Origin: Limobrevibacterium gyesilva
GTDB lineage: Bacteria; Pseudomonadota; Alphaproteobacteria; Acetobacterales; Acetobacteraceae
Length of the DNA: 64,000 nt
Direction: 5' to 3'
Assembly (NCBI RefSeq): GCF_025989185.1
Contig: NZ_JAPDNT010000001.1
Location: 310,001-374,000, forward strand
A program made the position numbers and the translations under genes. The notes under the pieces are model-generated. The model was not told the DNA's origin. It worked only from the letters and a program-made list of their open reading frames with translations, and searched no databases. Positions within the stretch are counted from its first letter, which is position 1; each line of letters begins with the position of its first letter. Shown one piece after another: positions 60,037 through 64,000 of the stretch.

Positions 60037-60333
60037 GCTCTTTCGGCTCCCGTCCCACTCGCACCCAAGCAATCACCGGTTCCCACGTGCCGTTCACCCT
60101 GTCAATATTACAGAACAGCGTCCTGCAATCCAATACGTCACAACGAACTCTCGGGCTGGACCAGCCAGCCGGATCGGCGCGTGCGGGATGGATGCGCGGT
60201 GCGCGGCGCGGCTGGCCTCATTCATTGTCCTGGAATGCGGTATCGTTGTTTCCGGAACGCTGGTAGGACATTTCGTTATGTATCGATGTTCTGGAGGTTC
60301 GGCGGCGAAATGTCACCTGGTGCGAGCAGGAAT
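60037..60333. promoter_or_regulatory. divergent cupin/iclR control region with candidate operator
   Basis: This 297-bp region contains CAATACGTCACAACG at 60131-60145. It shares the ATACGTC core and flanking bases with the palindrome at 58529-58543. It should hold the promoters of both the iclR gene and the cupin-crotonase genes. Confidence 0.5.
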
Positions 60334-61179
60334 ATGGACAAAAGTCTGGTGAAGGGCCTCAACCTGCTCGCGGCGCTCGCGAACAGCAGCGAAGCGCGGG
60401 GGGTGAGCGACCTCGCCCGCGAGCTCAGCCTGACCAAGAGCAATGTCCATCGCCTGCTGCAGACGCTGACAACGCAAGGGTTTGTCCGCCACAATGCGGA
60501 GCGCGGCGTCTACGAGCCCAGCCTGCGGCTATGGGAACTTGGCATTGTGGTGCTGGCGCGGGTCGATATACGGCGCGTCGCCGCACCGTTGCTGGCCGAA
60601 CTGGCAAACAAGACCGGCGAGAGCGTGCACCTGTCCGTGCTCGACGGCACCGAAGTCGTCTATATCGACATCGTCGAGAGTTCTCACCCGGTTCGCGCCT
60701 ATAGCCGCGTCGGTCGGCGCACACCGGCACACTGCGTGGCCACCGGCAAGGCGCTGCTCGCCCACGCCCCGGCATCGGTCGTCGCCGAGGTCGCGGAAGC
60801 GGCGAGCCGACTTGGCCCCCTCACCTCGCATACCATCACCGGGCGCGCCGCCCTCGAGGAGGAACTGGCCCGCGTGCGCCGGCTCGGTCATGCCGTGAAC
60901 CGCGGCGAACGAAGCGATACAGTGCGCGGCGTCGCAGCGCCGGTCTGGGGCCCGGATGGCCGCGTCACCGCGGCCATCGGCATCGCTGGTCCGGCCGAAC
61001 GCCTGAAACCGGCAACGATTCGACAGCTGGCGCCCGCCGTGATGGCAACCGCCAGCGAAATCACGCGGCGCGTCGGCGGGGTTCCCCCGAACCAGGCCGC
61101 GGAGCCGGCGGCACAGCCCCTGCGTGCCACGACGGGGCTCTCGACTCACCGCCCACGGCGCGCAGATTCCAGCTCGTGA
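60334..61179 (+). CDS. IclR-family transcriptional regulator
   Basis: Regulator of 281 aa. The N-terminal winged helix starts MDKSLVKGLNLLAALANSS and has the HTH VSDLARELSLTKSNVHRLLQTLTTQGFV. The effector-binding domain follows (TGESVHLSVLDGTEVVYIDIVES, RRTPAHCVATGKALLAH, DTVRGVAAPVWGPDGRVTAAIGIAGPAERL). ATG 60334 gives the usual short lead; ATG 60310 is possible. A C-terminal tail of about 30 residues past the domain is unusual. Divergent from the catabolic operon it most likely controls. Confidence 0.92.
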   Translation: MDKSLVKGLNLLAALANSSEARGVSDLARELSLTKSNVHRLLQTLTTQGFVRHNAERGVYEPSLRLWELGIVVLARVDIRRVAAPLLAELANKTGESVHLSVLDGTEVVYIDIVESSHPVRAYSRVGRRTPAHCVATGKALLAHAPASVVAEVAEAASRLGPLTSHTITGRAALEEELARVRRLGHAVNRGERSDTVRGVAAPVWGPDGRVTAAIGIAGPAERLKPATIRQLAPAVMATASEITRRVGGVPPNQAAEPAAQPLRATTGLSTHRPRRADSSS

Positions 61180-61239
61180 CACGTGCCGACGAAAGAGGGC
61201 GATCTTCTGCCCTGCGCCTTTTCGGCAACCGGGACCGCG

Positions 61240-61259
61240 GACCGGCGACTGCGCCGGTC
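61240..61259. terminator. hairpin between convergent iclR and rnk
   Basis: GACCGGCG-ACTG-CGCCGGTC, a perfect 8-bp GC-rich stem in the 119-bp gap. There is no T-tract on either side, so intrinsic termination is uncertain. Confidence 0.4.
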
Positions 61260-61298
61260 ACCCCCCACCAAGGTGTGCGTTGCGGCAGGCGAACCGTC

Positions 61299-61754
61299 TC
61301 ACGACTCGCTTTCGAAGGGCTCCGGCGACACCCGTAACACCGTCAACCGCCGCTCACGCCCGTCCTGTGTCGGCCACATGATGGACTGACCGGCAGCGAG
61401 GCCGAGGAGTCCTGCACCAACCAGGGTGAGCACGGAAATGCTGCCTTGCGCGATATCGGCCTCGTGCGGGTAGACGAGCTGCACGCGCCGGACCGCGCCT
61501 GTCGCCTCATCCCGGTACTCGACATAGGCGTGCATGCGGACCACGCCCTCCGGCATCTGGTCCGCCGGCACCAGCTGCGCGCGGCCAATCTCTTCGAGCA
61601 AAAGCTCGGCAACCTCGGCGTTACGCCGCGCCGACATGGTCGCCAGGCCGGAGAGGCGCTCCTCGTCGGCAGTCGAGAGCGTCAAAGGCGGGTTGTCGTC
61701 CGCCAACGCCTGCCGTCCGGCAGTGCCATTCTTCGTCGTCATCGGGTTGATCAT
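61299..61754 (-). CDS. rnk: Rnk/GreA-type nucleoside diphosphate kinase regulator
   Basis: Protein of 151 aa with a short helical N-terminus (LTLSTADEERLSGLATMSARRNAEVAELLLEEIGRA) and a GreA/GreB C-terminal domain. The latter is seen in MHAYVEYRDEATGAVRRVQLVYPHEADIAQGSISVLTLVGAGLLGLAAGQSIMW. This is the Rnk architecture, which binds RNA polymerase and influences nucleotide pools. ATG 61754 is chosen; 61742 is an alternative. Monocistronic, convergent with iclR. Confidence 0.85.
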   Translation of the reverse strand: MINPMTTKNGTAGRQALADDNPPLTLSTADEERLSGLATMSARRNAEVAELLLEEIGRAQLVPADQMPEGVVRMHAYVEYRDEATGAVRRVQLVYPHEADIAQGSISVLTLVGAGLLGLAAGQSIMWPTQDGRERRLTVLRVSPEPFESES

Positions 61755-62063
61755 TTCAGAATCCTCAGCGCGGTACATCCGCGCGGCTTGGTGTTGCGAC
61801 GCGCCCCATTGCTCTCGTCGCCGCGGGTGGTCATCAAATTCTCCGCTCTCGAACTTGGCGAGCGCGGACGGGATCTCAAGGGAAAGGCATGCCCGCGCGA
61901 GCTGGCGCGTACGCGCGGCGACGCAGAGGCGGTGCCTGGGCAGGGCTTCCACCCTCTGAAAGCCCGCCGGGCCCAGTCAATTCAAACCGGACCGATCTGT
62001 CCACCCCCGGGGCGCACTTCACTCGGTATCGATTCGTCTCGCCACCGATAAAATCGCTTATGC
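61755..62063 (-). other. 309-bp intergenic region between fhs and rnk
   Basis: It holds the rnk promoter and the 3' end of the fhs transcript. A frame on the minus strand is open but has no ribosome site and no recognisable features. I see no terminator stem I can support. Confidence 0.3.
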
Positions 62064-63734
62064 TCAGAACAGCCCGGTTATCTCGCCCCTGTCCGTAAGC
62101 GTGATCGACTCGGCCGAGGGAACGCGCGGCAAGCCGGGCATCGTCATGATATCGCCGGCGATCGCCACGACGAAACCCGCGCCCGCGGACATGCGGACCT
62201 GGCGGATCGGCAGGACATGCCCCTCTGGAGCACCCAGCCGGGTGGGGTCGGCGCTGAAGCTGTACTGCGTCTTGGCAATGCAGACCGGCGCACGACCAAA
62301 CCCCGCCTTTTCATAGGACGCCAACCTTTGGGCCACGGTGGCGGGAACATCAATGTCGCGAGCCCGGTATATCTCGCGCGCGATCACGCGAATCTTGTCA
62401 ATAAGCGGCATGTCGTCGGGGTAGAGAGGCTTGAAGTCGCCGGCCTTCTGATCGGCAAGCTTCCGTACGGCCTGCGCAAGGTCGGCGGCGCCGGCAGCAC
62501 CATCGCTCCAGTGCGTGCACAGGCAAACCTCCACGCCCTGACGCGCCATCGCATCCCTCACCGCGGCGATCTCCGCGTCGGTGTCGGATGTGAAGCGATT
62601 CAGGGCAACGATCACGGGCAGGCCGAATTTGCGCAGGTTCTCGACATGACGATCGAGGTTATCGAGTCCACGCGTCACGGCTCCGACATCCTCACGCGAC
62701 AGCTCAGACTTTTGCACTCCACCATGCATTTTCAAGGCCCGCACGGTCGCAACGACGACCGCACAGGCGGGCGCAAGACCGGCAAAACGGCACTTGATAT
62801 CGAGAAACTTTTCGCCACCGAGATCTGCCCCAAACCCTGCCTCGGTAACGACGATATCGGCAAGCTTCAGGCCCAGGCGCGTTGCCAGGACCGAGTTGCA
62901 ACCATGCGCGATATTCGCAAAGGGCCCGCCATGGACCAGCGCCGGTGAGCCCTCCAGCGTCTGCACGAGATTCGGCATCAGCGCGTCCCGCAACAGCGCC
63001 GCCATGGCCCCGTGGGCCTTGATGTCGCGCGCATAGACGAAGGAGCCGTCGCGACGAGAGCCGATGATCACGCCGCCAAGCCGCGCCTGCAGATCGTCGA
63101 GATCGCGCGACAGGCAGAACACCGCCATCACCTCGGACGCAACGGTGATATCGAACCCGTCCTCGCGCGGAGGGCCGCTCGTCGTCCCTCCCAATCCATT
63201 GACGATGCTGCGCAGCGCCCGGTCGTTCATATCGAGGGCGCGGCGCCAGGTGATTCGGCGAGGGTCGAGTTGCGTCGCGTTTCCCCAATAGAGGTGGTTG
63301 TCGATCATCGCGGCAAGCAGGTTGTTCGCCGACGTGATCGCGTGGAAATCGCCCGTGAAATGCAGATTGATCTCGTCCATCGGGGCCACTTGGGCCCGCC
63401 CGCCACCAGTGGCGCCCCCCTTCATGCCGAAGCACGGACCGAGGCTGGGCTCCCGCAGGCAGATCATGCTCCTGGTGCCGAGCGCATTAAGGGCATCGCC
63501 CAGGCCGATCGTCGTTGTGGTCTTGCCTTCCCCTGCTGCCGTCGGGCTGATCCCCGTTACGAGCACGAGCGCGCCGTCCGGACGAGCCTGCACGTCACGG
63601 ATGAAGTCGAAGTCGATCTTCGCCTTGTACTTGCCGTAGGGTACAAGCGCATCCGCCGGGATGCCGGCAGCGGCGGCGATCTGGGCGATCGGGCGCAGCG
63701 TCGCCGCGCGCGCGATCTCCATGTCGGTCAGCAT
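62064..63734 (-). CDS. fhs: formate-tetrahydrofolate ligase
   Basis: Enzyme of 556 aa that makes 10-formyl-tetrahydrofolate from formate, ATP and tetrahydrofolate. The nucleotide loop is [18 protein letters not shown] at about residues 65-82. Family hallmarks [33 protein letters not shown] and [16 protein letters not shown] are intact. Length is normal. It can feed formate from methanol oxidation into C1 metabolism, which fits the XoxF island at the other end of the window. It follows the transaminase gene by 29 bp in the same direction. Confidence 0.96.
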   Translation of the reverse strand: MLTDMEIARAATLRPIAQIAAAAGIPADALVPYGKYKAKIDFDFIRDVQARPDGALVLVTGISPTAAGEGKTTTTIGLGDALNALGTRSMICLREPSLGPCFGMKGGATGGGRAQVAPMDEINLHFTGDFHAITSANNLLAAMIDNHLYWGNATQLDPRRITWRRALDMNDRALRSIVNGLGGTTSGPPREDGFDITVASEVMAVFCLSRDLDDLQARLGGVIIGSRRDGSFVYARDIKAHGAMAALLRDALMPNLVQTLEGSPALVHGGPFANIAHGCNSVLATRLGLKLADIVVTEAGFGADLGGEKFLDIKCRFAGLAPACAVVVATVRALKMHGGVQKSELSREDVGAVTRGLDNLDRHVENLRKFGLPVIVALNRFTSDTDAEIAAVRDAMARQGVEVCLCTHWSDGAAGAADLAQAVRKLADQKAGDFKPLYPDDMPLIDKIRVIAREIYRARDIDVPATVAQRLASYEKAGFGRAPVCIAKTQYSFSADPTRLGAPEGHVLPIRQVRMSAGAGFVVAIAGDIMTMPGLPRVPSAESITLTDRGEITGLF

Positions 63735-63763
63735 GTGTCGTCTCCCCGGTGGATCGTCTGCTG

Positions 63764-64000
63764 TCAGGCGGCCTGGCGCGATGCCGAACGGTTCTTGATG
63801 CCCAGGCGTACCAATACCTGATCCACCGCCGATATGAACCGCTGCATGTCGCCAGGTGTCACGGCACCAATGCAGCCGACACGGAAACTCGGGTATTCCG
63901 TATTATAGAAGTTGCTGATGACGAACCCCGCCTCCTTGAGCGCGTCGACGAAGGCCTGCAGCGACCACGCCGGATCGCTGGGCGCATGCACGTTCATGAC
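63764..64000 (-). CDS. 2-aminoethylphosphonate-pyruvate transaminase-like, C-terminal part (runs off window)
   Basis: Only the last 78 codons are present. [46 protein letters not shown] matches the C-terminal small domain of PhnW-type class V aminotransferases, where FRIGCIG is a hallmark. The Met at 63997 is internal; the frame is open through the right edge. Serine-glyoxylate transaminase is less likely because its C-terminus differs. It precedes fhs in the same direction, so the two may share a transcript. Confidence 0.65.
   Translation of the reverse strand, partial: VMNVHAPSDPAWSLQAFVDALKEAGFVISNFYNTEYPSFRVGCIGAVTPGDMQRFISAVDQVLVRLGIKNRSASRQAA

Noticed and set aside
1-64000. CRISPR arrays, tRNA, rRNA, lanmodulin-like EF-hand genes and prophage structural genes.
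   Set aside because: I looked for these by eye and saw none; the only array-like repeat is the coding repeat in the phosphoesterase gene.

Overview
The window reads as chromosomal DNA of a GC-rich alphaproteobacterium, most likely in the Rhodospirillales/Acetobacteraceae neighbourhood. The grounds are high GC with strongly GC-biased third positions in most genes, a Caulobacter-like fliF-fliG-fliH-fliN-flbD-flhA order, a lanthanide-type methanol dehydrogenase (XoxF) with a pqqABCDE operon, and a family-5 ABC/IclR catabolic operon. The taxon is an inference; no rRNA or tRNA gene is visible.

Region A (1-16.2 kb) is a PQQ/lanthanide alcohol-oxidation island. On the left is a leftward SsuABC-like ABC transporter. 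It is divergent from a small secreted protein, pqqA (25 codons), pqqB, pqqC, pqqD and pqqE, then xoxF, a four-cysteine cytochrome c (xoxG-like) and the periplasmic binding protein xoxJ. Converging on xoxJ is a leftward operon of the ABC system that accompanies PQQ alcohol dehydrogenases: binding protein, YVTN beta-propeller, ATPase, ABC-2 permease and an unknown 206-aa protein, nearly all overlapping by 4 bp. Divergent from that operon are a lipoprotein-sized domain-of-unknown-function protein, a 70-aa cysteine protein and a small class I cytochrome c. PQQ is made in the cytosol. XoxF oxidises methanol or another primary alcohol in the periplasm and passes electrons to the cytochromes.

Region B (16.2-28.6 kb) is mixed. 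It holds a phosphoesterase fused to a long glycine/serine/asparagine-rich repeat region with a probable type I secretion tail, a GH19-type muramidase/chitinase with a peptidoglycan-binding domain, and an ECF sigma/anti-sigma/YceI/cytochrome b561 operon. It also has a DJ-1/PfpI protein, a single-domain response regulator and a hybrid histidine kinase.

Region C (28.8-46.0 kb) is a flagellar block bracketed and interrupted by decayed insertion sequences: an IS3-family element with two frameshifts, an IS630-family element with a frameshift and a stop, and an IS5-family remnant. flgE-flgK-flgL run left; fliK-flgD and fliF-fliG-fliH-fliN-flbD-flhA run right. Sigma-54 promoters can be read by eye upstream of flgE and fliK. 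FlbD, the matching sigma-54 activator, is encoded here. The IS630 copy sits exactly between the two divergent promoters and separates fliK from a candidate shared enhancer.

Region D (46.1-61.2 kb) is a catabolic locus that looks like one regulon. It encodes a cysteine-dioxygenase-like cupin, two crotonase-fold proteins, a fused ADP-forming acyl-CoA synthetase, an acetylpolyamine-amidohydrolase-like deacetylase, a class III (omega) aminotransferase and a complete oligopeptide-type ABC importer with two binding proteins, next to a divergent IclR regulator. A palindrome, CGATACGTCGTATCG, lies before the acyl-CoA synthetase, and related sites lie before the cupin/iclR pair and before the distant binding protein. 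The likely theme is import, deacylation and transamination of an N-acylated amine, followed by CoA activation. The substrate is not known.

Region E (61.3-64 kb) has an Rnk-type regulator, formate-tetrahydrofolate ligase and the C-terminal end of a 2-aminoethylphosphonate-pyruvate transaminase-like protein that runs off the right edge.
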